A stretch of DNA of 31,747 nucleotides from an uncultured Faecalibacterium sp. (lineage in GTDB: Bacteria; Bacillota; Clostridia; Oscillospirales; Ruminococcaceae). Positions 1-6,941 of the stretch are shown here, piece by piece; position 1 is the stretch's first letter; each line of letters opens with the position of its first letter. The translations under genes were made by a program, and so were the position numbers. The DNA lies in contig CAKTGQ010000023.1 in assembly GCA_934561555.1 (NCBI GenBank), positions 1 through 31,747 on the forward strand. Direction: 5' to 3'. The notes below the pieces were generated by a model. That model saw nothing but the letters and a program-made list of their open reading frames with translations. It was not told the DNA's origin and made no database searches.

Positions 1-71
1 TGTAGCTCAGTCGGTAGAGCAGGGGACTGAAAATCCCCGTGTCATTGGTTCGATTCCGATCGGAGGCACCA
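1..71 (+). tRNA. tRNA-Phe (GAA), 5' end cut off
   Basis: The first five acceptor bases lie outside the window. The D arm, a GGGGA/TCCCC anticodon stem with loop CTGAAAA (anticodon GAA), the T arm (TTCGATT loop), the 3' acceptor strand CGGAGGC and an encoded ACCA end are all present. Bases 1-2 (TG) pair with the 3' acceptor strand as a G-U wobble and a G-C pair. The discriminator base is A. This tRNA is the expected ligand of the pheS T-box at about 26661-26958. Confidence 0.96.
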
Positions 72-75
72 CGTC

Positions 76-139
76 GAAAATCCTGTCATTCATCGGGAAG
101 TCTTGCAAGCAAGACTTCTGTGATGAATACCAGATTTTC
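76..139. repeat. Palindromic element between two tRNA genes
   Basis: Three nested inverted arms can be paired: GAAAATC (76-82) with GATTTTC (133-139), ATTCATC (88-94) with GATGAAT (122-128), and GAAGTCTTGC (97-106) with GCAAGACTTC (109-118). Small internal loops separate them, giving a hairpin of about 64 nt. A T-rich but broken tract follows (TCTCCTTTTCC). It could be a weak terminator for tRNA-Phe, a processing structure, or a small dispersed palindrome. The rest of the 72-237 spacer holds only a short CTTGC/GCAAG hairpin and no credible gene. Confidence 0.6.
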
Positions 140-237
140 TCCTTTTCCCCACAAAATCTTGCTCCGCAAGCTTTCGCGGGGGCCCCGAAATTCGCAAGAA
201 TCGCTCGGGAGGGTGCAGGGATAAATGCACCGGATAT

Positions 238-313
238 GCGGCCGTAGCTCATCTGGTAGAGCGCCACCTTGCCAAGGTGGAGGTAGCGAGTTCGAGCCTC
301 GTCGGCCGCTCCA
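238..313 (+). tRNA. tRNA-Gly (GCC)
   Basis: A complete cloverleaf is visible. Acceptor strand GCGGCCG (238-244) pairs with CGGCCGC (303-309). The anticodon stem CCACC/GGTGG encloses TTGCCAA (anticodon GCC). The T loop is TTCGAGC, the discriminator is T, and CCA is encoded at 311-313. Confidence 0.97.
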
Positions 314-318
314 ATACG

Positions 319-361
319 AAGCCATCGTTGATGCAGAAATGCAAAAACGATGGCTTTTTTG
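319..361 (+). terminator. Rho-independent terminator after tRNA-Gly
   Basis: AGCCATCGTT (320-329) pairs with AACGATGGCT (346-355) and is followed by a run of T to 360. It lies just after the tRNA-Gly CCA end. Confidence 0.9.
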
Positions 362-374
362 TTTTGCCCTGTCC

Positions 375-575
375 GCCCTCTCAGTCACCTACGGTGACAG
401 ACTCCCCCTTTTGTCACCTGTGGTGACATCTTCCCCCGGAGCGGGGGAAGTCTTTCCTCAAAGGGAGAGCCCTTGGCATGGAGACAAAGTTTCATGCTCA
501 GGTGCAAAGCTTGTGGTTTCGCCAGAGCCTCTCCCTTTGGGAGAGGTGGCATCGCGCAGCGATGACGGAGAGGGC
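375..575. repeat. Composite hairpin-rich dispersed repeat, copy 1 (MITE-like)
   Basis: The 201-bp segment begins with GCCCTCTCAGTCACC and ends with the near-inverse of it (read on the minus strand, GCCCTCTCCGTCATC). Inside are several small hairpins: GTCACC/GGTGAC twice, CTTCCCCC/GGGGGAAG, and CCTCTCCC/GGGAGAGG. About 95 bp of its left half recurs in inverted orientation at 9103-9197. There is no coding potential beyond short overlapping frames. It is probably a non-autonomous mobile or structured intergenic repeat. Confidence 0.7.
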
Positions 576-743
576 GAGCCTGCTAAAGTTTGCAGCTGCC
601 GTTTTCCGCTACGCCCCCTCCCGTGAAAATGCGTTTGGAGCGCTCCGCAGAGCGCGACAAACGCGAAATTTAAAATATTTTTTCCGCTGAACATGGCTAG
701 AGCGCAGCGGAGGCCATTCCAAATGGTCCCGCATACCAAAGCA
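576..743. other. Intergenic DNA with a long hairpin, no gene seen
   Basis: GCGTTTG (631-637) pairs with CAAACGC (658-664) around an inner GCGCTC/GAGCGC stem (640-645 with 650-655), followed by an AT-rich stretch ending in a T run (665-683). This looks terminator-like or part of the neighbouring repeat. A second small inverted repeat (GGCCATT/AATGGTC) lies near 711-728. No open reading frame here has a convincing start or family resemblance. Confidence 0.5.
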
Positions 744-780
744 AAGAGCCGCCGTACAACACGATGCACGGCGGCTCTTC
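743..780 (-). terminator. Terminator of the AEC permease gene
   Basis: The 12-bp perfect stem AAGAGCCGCCGT (744-755) / ACGGCGGCTCTT (768-779) lies 39 bp past the stop of the minus-strand permease gene. On the minus strand it is followed by CTTTGCTTTGG, a modest T tract. It may also stop plus-strand transcripts coming from the tRNA side. Confidence 0.75.
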
Positions 781-817
781 TTACAATATAAATATAACAG
801 CACCGCCGCAGGGCGTC

Positions 818-1744
818 TTACATCACCATGGTGATGATCAGCGCACACAGCGGCAGGGTGACGATGCTGAGCAGGGTGGTCAGCACCACGCTCCCGGCGG
901 CAAAATGCTCATCGTGGCCGAACTGTACCGCAAATACCGAGGTGATGGCGGCCGCCGGGCAGCATTCCAGCAGCGTTACCACCTGTGCGGCAGTGCCGTG
1001 GAAGCCCAGCACCCCGAACAATGCCAGCGTAGCCGCCGGGATCAGCAGCATACGCACGGAGGCAAGCTTCCAGATGTGCTTGTCGGTCACGATGCTGCGC
1101 ACGTCACCGGCGGCGATCAGCATACCGGTGATGAGCATGGACAGCGGGGTGTTCACCCCGGCCAGCAGTTCCAGCGGCTGGGTGATCAGGGCAGGCAGCG
1201 GGATCTGCAGCAGATAGATGCCCAACCCCACCACAATGGCGTACAGCACCGGGGTGCGCACCAGACTGCGGGCAACTTCCTTTACACTGGAACCGCCGCT
1301 GACAAGACCGTAGCCCAGTGTCCACAGCAAAATATTGAACACGGTAACGTAGGCACTGGCGTACAAAAGACCCTCAGAGCCGAACAGTGCCGAAATAAGC
1401 GGGAAGCCCATGTATGCCGCATTGGAAAAAATGCAGGCGAACCGGAAAATAGGCATCCGGCTGCCGGTCTTGCGTGCTGTGAGCAGCAGGGTGATCACGG
1501 TGCCCAGCAGCACAGAAAGGACGCTCATGCCGAAGGCCGCCAGCAGATTGCGCAAGATTTGGGCGCTGAACTCCATGCGGTAAGAGTTTACCACCATGGC
1601 TGGTACGATGATGTACACCAGCAGATTGGAAAGCGCCTGCTTGTTTTCCAGCTTGAGCACGCCGGTCTTGACCGCCACCATGCCTGTGCCGATCAGCAGG
1701 AACAAGACCGCGACCTGCTGCGCGGTGATGAGAGCCAGTTCCAT
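818..1744 (-). CDS. AEC family (auxin efflux carrier-like) membrane transporter
   Basis: This 308-residue, very hydrophobic protein has about ten predicted membrane segments split into two bundles around a more polar centre, the layout of the AEC/PIN-like permeases (PF03547). Family-typical segments are an N-terminal LFLLIGTGMVAVKTG, LVYIIVPAMVVNS near residue 50, and GSVVLTTLLSIVTLPL near the C-terminus. Bacterial members export or import organic acids such as malate or malonate, or amino acids; the substrate cannot be read from sequence. The start at 1744 follows AGGAGG with good spacing. An upstream in-frame ATG at 1846 is rejected because it runs through the promoter and the preceding terminator. 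Single-gene unit with its own promoter and terminator. Confidence 0.88.
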   Translation of the reverse strand: MELALITAQQVAVLFLLIGTGMVAVKTGVLKLENKQALSNLLVYIIVPAMVVNSYRMEFSAQILRNLLAAFGMSVLSVLLGTVITLLLTARKTGSRMPIFRFACIFSNAAYMGFPLISALFGSEGLLYASAYVTVFNILLWTLGYGLVSGGSSVKEVARSLVRTPVLYAIVVGLGIYLLQIPLPALITQPLELLAGVNTPLSMLITGMLIAAGDVRSIVTDKHIWKLASVRMLLIPAATLALFGVLGFHGTAAQVVTLLECCPAAAITSVFAVQFGHDEHFAAGSVVLTTLLSIVTLPLCALIITMVM

Positions 1745-1796
1745 AAAATTTCCTCCTCTAGGCCATAACGCGTATACCACGAAAGATACAACACAG

Positions 1797-1824
1797 GTAT
1801 AGCACAAAACCCTGCGGATGGCAA
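1797..1824 (-). promoter_or_regulatory. Promoter of the AEC permease gene
   Basis: On the minus strand, TTGCCA (1819-1824), a 16-bp spacer and TATACC (1797-1802). TGTGC directly precedes the -10, giving an extended -10. The promoter overlaps the terminator of the gene upstream. Confidence 0.65.
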
Positions 1825-1841
1825 GACCAAACGCAGGGCTT
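1804..1841 (-). terminator. Terminator of the nucleoid-associated protein gene
   Basis: On the minus strand, CCCTGCG and CGCAGGG (plus positions 1832-1838 and 1810-1816) form a stem followed by TTTTGTG. It sits 26 bp past the stop of the upstream gene. The -35 of the next gene falls inside its loop. Confidence 0.7.
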
Positions 1842-1863
1842 TGCAAGATTTTGCAGTTAAAGC

Positions 1864-2853
1864 TTACAAAATGACATTTTTGATCAGCAGGGAAATGCTG
1901 CCGTCATCGGCGTGCAGGAACTCTACCTCGGATTCGGCGTTCAATAGCTCAGTGGGGATCTTTACCTCAATGCCGTTGGCGGTGCGCAGACTGCGGCTCT
2001 CCATCCGGCGGATGCGGGCGGGGGTCACGGTCACCGGCTGGGCGGCGCTGTCAATGACATCGCTCTTTTCCACATAGTCGTCAAAGGGCACGGCGGCGAG
2101 GGGGTATTCCTCTTCCAACTGCTGGCGCACCTGCTGGATGGACACCTGATTGTCGTTGTCGGCAGCCTGATTGGCGATCATCATGGCCACCTGTGCCTCC
2201 ACATGGGGCGTTTCGGCGTAGTTTTCCTGCACAGCCTGCACGGCGGCTTCCTGAATGGCCTGCAGCTTTTTCTTTTCCGGCTGGGCGGTGGTGTACTGGA
2301 ACACCACGGTGGAAAGATAAAACTCCTTGTGGCCGTCAATATCGTACTTCTTTTCCAGCAGCCGCATGGAGTAATCGGTCGGATCTACCAGTGCGCCCTC
2401 CTCCACCTTGCCGCTCTGGGTGGGCAGGCAGGCGCGCTGCTGGATGATGGAGTTCACCGGCGCACCCTCCACGGTCTCCGTATAGTGGGTGTAGCCATTT
2501 TTGTAGTTCAGCTTCAGAATACCCAGCCACGGCGCACCGTCCCGGGTGAAATCCACCACGGCAAGGTCTGCCCCGGGGATGGTGGTGTGGGCGTGCATAT
2601 AGTCGAACAGCACCCCTGCAATGCGGCAGGAAAGATCCACAAAGTCCTGATTGTGCTCCAACTCATTTTTAAAGGCCGAGTCCGGCAGTGGGCGGCACTG
2701 GCGGATATCGTCGCTGGCCAGCAGCTTTTCAATGTGGTTCTGCAGGTAGGCATTCTTTTCGGCGGTCAGCTCCATGGGCCCGCCGCTGAGCACCGGCGCA
2801 TCCATGGTGGTATCCAGAACGTGCAGAATGGCCTGATGAATGATGATCTCCAT
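1864..2853 (-). CDS. Nucleoid-associated protein, YejK/NdpA (NA37) family
   Basis: The 329-residue soluble protein matches the N-terminal pattern of the 37-kDa nucleoid-associated family (PF04245): MEIIIHQAILHVLD followed by an acidic/hydrophobic AEKNAYLQNHIEKLLASDD segment. It also has the central LGILKLNYKNGYTH and later EKKYDIDGHKEFYLSTVV stretches. Members bind the nucleoid; their precise role is unclear, and Firmicute homologues are about this length. The start is supported by GAGGAG nine bases upstream. The gene diverges from recD2 and has its own extended -10 promoter. Assignment is from recalled family pattern only. Confidence 0.8.
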   Translation of the reverse strand: MEIIIHQAILHVLDTTMDAPVLSGGPMELTAEKNAYLQNHIEKLLASDDIRQCRPLPDSAFKNELEHNQDFVDLSCRIAGVLFDYMHAHTTIPGADLAVVDFTRDGAPWLGILKLNYKNGYTHYTETVEGAPVNSIIQQRACLPTQSGKVEEGALVDPTDYSMRLLEKKYDIDGHKEFYLSTVVFQYTTAQPEKKKLQAIQEAAVQAVQENYAETPHVEAQVAMMIANQAADNDNQVSIQQVRQQLEEEYPLAAVPFDDYVEKSDVIDSAAQPVTVTPARIRRMESRSLRTANGIEVKIPTELLNAESEVEFLHADDGSISLLIKNVIL

Positions 2854-2889
2854 TGTTGCTCCTCATTTCGTGACGTAGTGTTTGCGCCC

Positions 2890-2899
2890 AGTATAGCAC
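2890..2899 (-). promoter_or_regulatory. Extended -10 promoter of the nucleoid-associated protein gene
   Basis: On the minus strand the -10 TATACT (2890-2895) is directly preceded by TTGTGC, giving TGn extended -10 character. No good -35 is seen at 16-18 bp. Confidence 0.55.
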
Positions 2900-2949
2900 A
2901 ACCGCCGGAAAAAGGCGAGAGCCGCCCGGGGATTTTGCGGATTCAACAA

Positions 2950-2978
2950 TTTACAAATCCCGCCAAAAGGGCTATACT
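2950..2978 (+). promoter_or_regulatory. Promoter of recD2
   Basis: TTTACA (2950-2955), a 17-bp spacer and TATACT (2973-2978). Transcription would start near 2985, just before the Shine-Dalgarno sequence AAAGGAGG (2995-3002). It is arranged back to back with the promoter of the minus-strand gene. Confidence 0.75.
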
Positions 2979-3009
2979 TATAATATCTGTGCAAAAGGAG
3001 GTGGAGCTG

Positions 3010-5244
3010 GTGGACGAGCAGCAGCTGGAACAGATCGAAGGCGTCGTGGAGGATATCATCTACGAGAACGAGGATAACGGCTATGTGGTGTTTGAGATCT
3101 CCGGCGGCGGGGTGCTTACGGTGGTCTGCGGCATCGTGGGAGAGCTGCATGCGGGCGAAAGCGTCATCTGCCGCGGCAGGTACGAAAACCACGCCACCTA
3201 TGGCCGCCAGTTCCACGCGCAGGAATGCGAGACCGATATGCCCAAGGATCTGGAAGCGGTATATGCCTTTCTGGCCAGCCGCTCCCTGCCGTATATCGGC
3301 GCAAAAACTGCGGATAAGATCATTGATATGTTTGGCGCCGAGGCACTGGAGGTCATTGCCAACGACCCCGCCCGGTTGACCAAGATCCCCGGCATCTCAC
3401 CGGATAAAGCCGACCGCATCCAGCAGGAATTCAAGCGGATGTTCGGAATGCGGGAGCTCATCGCCTATCTGGCGCAGTTCGAGATCAGCCCCCGCAAGGC
3501 CATGGAGGTGTTCAAGGCCTTTGGCGTGGGGGCGATGCAGGCCATTGCGTCAAACCCCTATCTGCTGTGCGGCGAGCCGTTGCAGCTGGACTTCCGCCAC
3601 GCGGACAGCATCGCCCAGTATTACCACATGGAAGGGGACTGTGCCCAGCGGCTGGAAGCCGCCCTGCTGCGCACCCTGCGTCACAACGCGGGCAACGGCC
3701 ACACCTGTCTGCCCCGGGCACAGCTGCTGACTACGGCCTCCAATTTCATCCACCAGCCGCCGGAAAAGCTGGCGCGGGCACTGGATCATTGCATCGAAAC
3801 AGAAGAACTGTGCGTAAAAATGTTCGATGCTGTACCTTATATCTATCTGCCGGATCTTCTGGCGGCGGAGCAGGACATTGCCGACCGGCTGAACCTGCTG
3901 GCAAAGCGCGGCAAGAACACCGCCCGGGATCTGGATAAAAACATCCAGATCTTAGAGCTGACGCAGGGCTTTGCCTACGCTCCCCTGCAACGGGAAGCCA
4001 TCCGCAAGGCCATGACGGAGAACTGCCTTGTGCTCACCGGTGGCCCCGGCACCGGCAAGACTACCACTGTCAACGCCATTTTGCAGCTGCTGGAAAATCA
4101 GGCCGAGCGGGTAGCCCTGTGCGCGCCCACCGGCCGCGCTGCCAAGCGGCTCAGCGAGCTGACCGGCCGCAAGGCCAGCACCATCCACCGCCTGCTGGAG
4201 GTGGATTACACCGGCGGCGTGGTCAGCTTTATCCACAACGACAAAAACCTGCTCAAGTGCGATGTGGTCATTCTGGACGAGATGAGCATGGTGGACGTCA
4301 AGCTGTTTCAGGCGCTCATTGCGGCGCTGCGCTACACCTGCCGTATTATTATGGTAGGCGATGCCGACCAGCTGCCCAGCGTGGGTGCGGGCAACATCCT
4401 CAGCGAGGTCATCCGCTCCGGCTGCGTGCCCACCGTCTGCCTGAACGAGATCTTCCGGCAGGCGAAGCGCAGCCTCATTGTGGAAAACGCCCACCATATC
4501 ATCTCCGGTGAGCCGCTGCAAAAGGGCAGCAGGACCGACGACTTCTTCTTTCTGGAAACGGACGGCGAGGCTGCGCAGCGTTTGGTGTGCGACCTTGTCA
4601 CCACCCGGCTGCCCCGGAGCTACGGCTTTGACCCCATCCGGGATATTCAGGTGCTGTGCCCCACAAAGCTTGGCCCCACCGGCACACAGGCACTGAACGT
4701 GGAACTGCAAAACCTGCTCAACCCGCCCCAGAAGGGCAAGCCCCAGCTGCAAAGCGCCGCCCGGGTGTTCCGGGTAGGGGACAAAGTGATGCAGGTGCGC
4801 AACAACTACGAGATCGTCTGGAACCGCATCGGCGGCGAGCAGGGCGTGGGTGCCTATAACGGTGATATCGGCATTGTGGAAAGCATCAATGTGCGGGAGC
4901 GCTCCATGGTGGTGCGTATGGATGACCGGCGGCTGCTCTACCCGGCGGAAAACCTGAACGAATTGGAGATCGCCTACGCCATCACGGTGCACAAAAGTCA
5001 GGGCAGCGAGTTCCCGGCGGTGATCCTGCCGGTGGCGCAGGTGCCGCCAAGGCTGTGCTACCGCAATCTGTTCTATACCGGTGTCACCCGCGCCCGCAGG
5101 CTGTGCGTTGTGGCGGGCCGCCGAGATGTGGTGAACAGCATGATGAGCAACATCCGGCAGAACCTGCGTTACAGCGGCCTGTGCGCCCTGCTGCAGGCCG
5201 GACAGCCGCCGGAACAGCTCAGCACAGAAGGGGAGAGCCCCTGA
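3010..5244 (+). CDS. recD2: RecD2-type ATP-dependent DNA helicase (SF1B)
   Basis: The 744-residue protein has RecD2 architecture: an N-terminal OB-like region, helix-hairpin-helix segments (about 95-140, containing LPYIGAKTADKI and KIPGISPDKA), then a superfamily 1 helicase core. Visible motifs are Walker A GGPGTGKTTT near 344, Walker B VVILDEMSMVD near 419, LNEIFRQA, AITVHKSQGSEF near 660 and a terminal YTGVTRARRLCVV. RecD2 is a 5'-3' helicase of RecBC-independent bacteria acting in DNA repair and replication-fork maintenance. The start is GTG at 3010, seven bases after AAAGGAGG. An in-frame GTG at 3001 overlaps that site, and the longer frame back to 2203 runs opposite the neighbouring gene. 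Confidence 0.93.
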   Translation: MDEQQLEQIEGVVEDIIYENEDNGYVVFEISGGGVLTVVCGIVGELHAGESVICRGRYENHATYGRQFHAQECETDMPKDLEAVYAFLASRSLPYIGAKTADKIIDMFGAEALEVIANDPARLTKIPGISPDKADRIQQEFKRMFGMRELIAYLAQFEISPRKAMEVFKAFGVGAMQAIASNPYLLCGEPLQLDFRHADSIAQYYHMEGDCAQRLEAALLRTLRHNAGNGHTCLPRAQLLTTASNFIHQPPEKLARALDHCIETEELCVKMFDAVPYIYLPDLLAAEQDIADRLNLLAKRGKNTARDLDKNIQILELTQGFAYAPLQREAIRKAMTENCLVLTGGPGTGKTTTVNAILQLLENQAERVALCAPTGRAAKRLSELTGRKASTIHRLLEVDYTGGVVSFIHNDKNLLKCDVVILDEMSMVDVKLFQALIAALRYTCRIIMVGDADQLPSVGAGNILSEVIRSGCVPTVCLNEIFRQAKRSLIVENAHHIISGEPLQKGSRTDDFFFLETDGEAAQRLVCDLVTTRLPRSYGFDPIRDIQVLCPTKLGPTGTQALNVELQNLLNPPQKGKPQLQSAARVFRVGDKVMQVRNNYEIVWNRIGGEQGVGAYNGDIGIVESINVRERSMVVRMDDRRLLYPAENLNELEIAYAITVHKSQGSEFPAVILPVAQVPPRLCYRNLFYTGVTRARRLCVVAGRRDVVNSMMSNIRQNLRYSGLCALLQAGQPPEQLSTEGESP

Positions 5245-5294
5245 TAAAACCGCGCAGAACGGCGGCAAAGCTTGTATACTTTTTGCCGCAACTA

Positions 5295-5303
5295 TGTTAT
5301 ACT
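5295..5303 (+). promoter_or_regulatory. Extended -10 promoter of the mreB-like gene
   Basis: TATACT (5298-5303) is preceded by TGT, giving an extended -10. The nearest -35-like hexamers have poor spacing. It lies 51 bp past the recD2 stop, and no terminator is seen between the two genes. Confidence 0.5.
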
Positions 5304-5383
5304 AAAACGGTCTTTGTTTTTTGCCCGCAGCTGCGGGCGTTACATACATGATAGAGGAACGCAGAGAAAGGAATCAGGCAATT

Positions 5384-6409
5384 ATGGCACAGAATGATAT
5401 CGGCATCGACCTTGGTACTACTACCATCATCATTGCGCAGGAGGGCAAGGGCGTGGTGCTCAACCAGCCCAGCGTTGTGGCAATGGACACCCGCAAGAAC
5501 ACCGTGTTGGAGGCTGGCGACAAGGCACTGGCCATGGTGGGACGCACGCCCAACTATATCTCCGCCATCTTCCCGCTGAAGGATGGCGTCATCAGCGACC
5601 ACACCATGACCCGGGAGCTGATCTGCCGCTTTGTCAAGCAGGTGTACAGCTCCCACATGGTCAAGCCCCGGGTGGCCGTGTGCGTGCCCGCCGCCATTAC
5701 CGGCATCGAGAGCGACGCCGTGGTGGAGGCTGTGGTGGCAGCCGGTGCCCGTCAGGTGTACCTGATCGACGAGCCCATTGCCGCCGCCCTTGGCTCAGGC
5801 ATCGACATCACCCTGCCGGACGGCCGCATGATTATTGATATCGGCGGCGGCACCACGGATATCGCCGTGCTGAGCCTTGGCGGCAAGGTCAAGGCTACCA
5901 GTGTGCGCGTGGCCGGTAACCACTACGATGAGGAGATCCTCAAGCATGTCCGCAACAAATACAGCATTGCCATCGGTCAGCGCACCGCCGAGGAACTGAA
6001 GAAGCACGTTGCCTGCTGCCCCCAGAAAACGGATTTCCACGAGAGTATGGAGATCAAGGGCCGCAGCCTGCTCACCGGTCTGCCGGTGCGCGTGACTGTT
6101 TCCACCGATGATCTGTACGAGCCGGTGATGATGCTCAGCGAGCAGATCGGCACCGCAGCCCATCAGGTGCTGGAAAAGACCCCGCCGGAGCTGGCAGGCG
6201 ATATCTACCGCAACGGCGTCATGCTGACCGGCGGCGGTGCCCAGCTGCACGGCCTGACCGAATATCTGAGCCAGGAGCTGAAGGTGGAGGTCACTGTCTC
6301 GCCGGACCCCGTAAACTGTGTTGCACTGGGCACAGCGCAGAGCCTTTCCATCGGTGATAAGCTGGAAACCGGCTTTACGGACGCTACCCCGCGCATCGGC
6401 CGCCGCTAA
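5384..6409 (+). CDS. mreB: MreB/Mbl-type actin-like cell shape protein
   Basis: The 341-residue protein carries the actin-fold nucleotide-binding signatures of MreB. These are phosphate-1 DIGIDLGTTT at the N-terminus, the GVVLNQPSVVAMD strand, IDEPIAAALG, phosphate-2 MIIDIGGGTTDIAV, and the adenosine motif GVMLTGGGAQLHGL. MreB-family filaments at the membrane direct side-wall peptidoglycan synthesis in rod-shaped cells. The start at 5384 was chosen because MAQNDIGIDLG matches the family N-terminus and AGAAAGGA lies upstream; earlier in-frame codons would add an unconserved leader. No mreC/mreD neighbours are present, so it is a stand-alone paralogue, and mreB versus mbl cannot be separated by eye. 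Confidence 0.88.
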   Translation: MAQNDIGIDLGTTTIIIAQEGKGVVLNQPSVVAMDTRKNTVLEAGDKALAMVGRTPNYISAIFPLKDGVISDHTMTRELICRFVKQVYSSHMVKPRVAVCVPAAITGIESDAVVEAVVAAGARQVYLIDEPIAAALGSGIDITLPDGRMIIDIGGGTTDIAVLSLGGKVKATSVRVAGNHYDEEILKHVRNKYSIAIGQRTAEELKKHVACCPQKTDFHESMEIKGRSLLTGLPVRVTVSTDDLYEPVMMLSEQIGTAAHQVLEKTPPELAGDIYRNGVMLTGGGAQLHGLTEYLSQELKVEVTVSPDPVNCVALGTAQSLSIGDKLETGFTDATPRIGRR

Positions 6410-6471
6410 GTTTGGTTCGTTTTGTCCATGTCATATCACAAAGCAGCAAAAATAAAATTTGTTAATTTTTG

Positions 6472-6500
6472 TTGAAATGATTGGCAAAATACGGTATACT
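6472..6500 (+). promoter_or_regulatory. Promoter of the Na+-decarboxylase gamma-beta operon
   Basis: TTGAAA (6472-6477), exactly 17 bp, then TATACT (6495-6500), in an AT-rich 160-bp intergenic region. It predicts a leader of about 63 nt before the gamma-subunit start. Confidence 0.82.
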
Positions 6501-6569
6501 ATACCCAAATTGATTTTCTGCTAACGATGTTGTATCGCTTGCAGTATCCAACAAACAGGAGGAAAAACC

Positions 6570-6926
6570 ATGGACTTAGGTTTCGATGTGGTCGTTACCA
6601 TTACTGGTATCGTGCTGGTGTTCCTGATCCTCGTGCTGCTGATGGCTATCATCACGCTGGAGGGCAAGATCTTCGACTCGATGGATGCCAAGAAGAAGGC
6701 CGCCAAGACTGCTGTGCAGGCACCCGCCGCAAAGCCCGCTGCCGCTCCGGTACAGCAGGCTGCGCCCGCTCCTCAGGTAGAGGAAGGCATCCCCGGTGAT
6801 GTGGTGGCTGCCATTATGGCTGCTATCCATGCAATGGGCAACGGCAAGTACACCCTTAAAGCAGTGCGTCGTGGCAAAAATGGCTGGGGCAAGGCCGGCG
6901 TGAACGACACCACGGCCCCGTTTTAA
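6570..6926 (+). CDS. Na+-pumping decarboxylase gamma subunit (OadG family)
   Basis: The 118-residue protein starts with one membrane helix (residues 9-30), then an Ala/Pro/Lys linker (about 42-70) and a small C-terminal segment ending near WGKAGVND. This is the layout of OadG-like subunits that tether the peripheral carboxyltransferase to the membrane beta subunit. There is no biotin attachment motif (MKM), so this is not the biotin carrier. AGGAGG lies seven bases before the start. The beta-subunit gene begins 15 bases downstream, so the two are co-transcribed. The substrate (oxaloacetate, methylmalonyl-CoA or glutaconyl-CoA) is not determined by this subunit, so no gene symbol is given. Confidence 0.82.
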   Translation: MDLGFDVVVTITGIVLVFLILVLLMAIITLEGKIFDSMDAKKKAAKTAVQAPAAKPAAAPVQQAAPAPQVEEGIPGDVVAAIMAAIHAMGNGKYTLKAVRRGKNGWGKAGVNDTTAPF

Positions 6927-6941
6927 CACAGGAGGAAGAGC

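Noticed and set aside
86..690. Several 60-130 codon frames across the tRNA and repeat region
   Set aside because: They overlap tRNA genes, a terminator and hairpin repeats, with no ribosome binding sites or recognisable domains.
818..1846. Longer AEC permease starting at 1846
   Set aside because: The 34 extra residues cover the promoter and overlap the upstream terminator. AGGAGG clearly serves the ATG at 1744.
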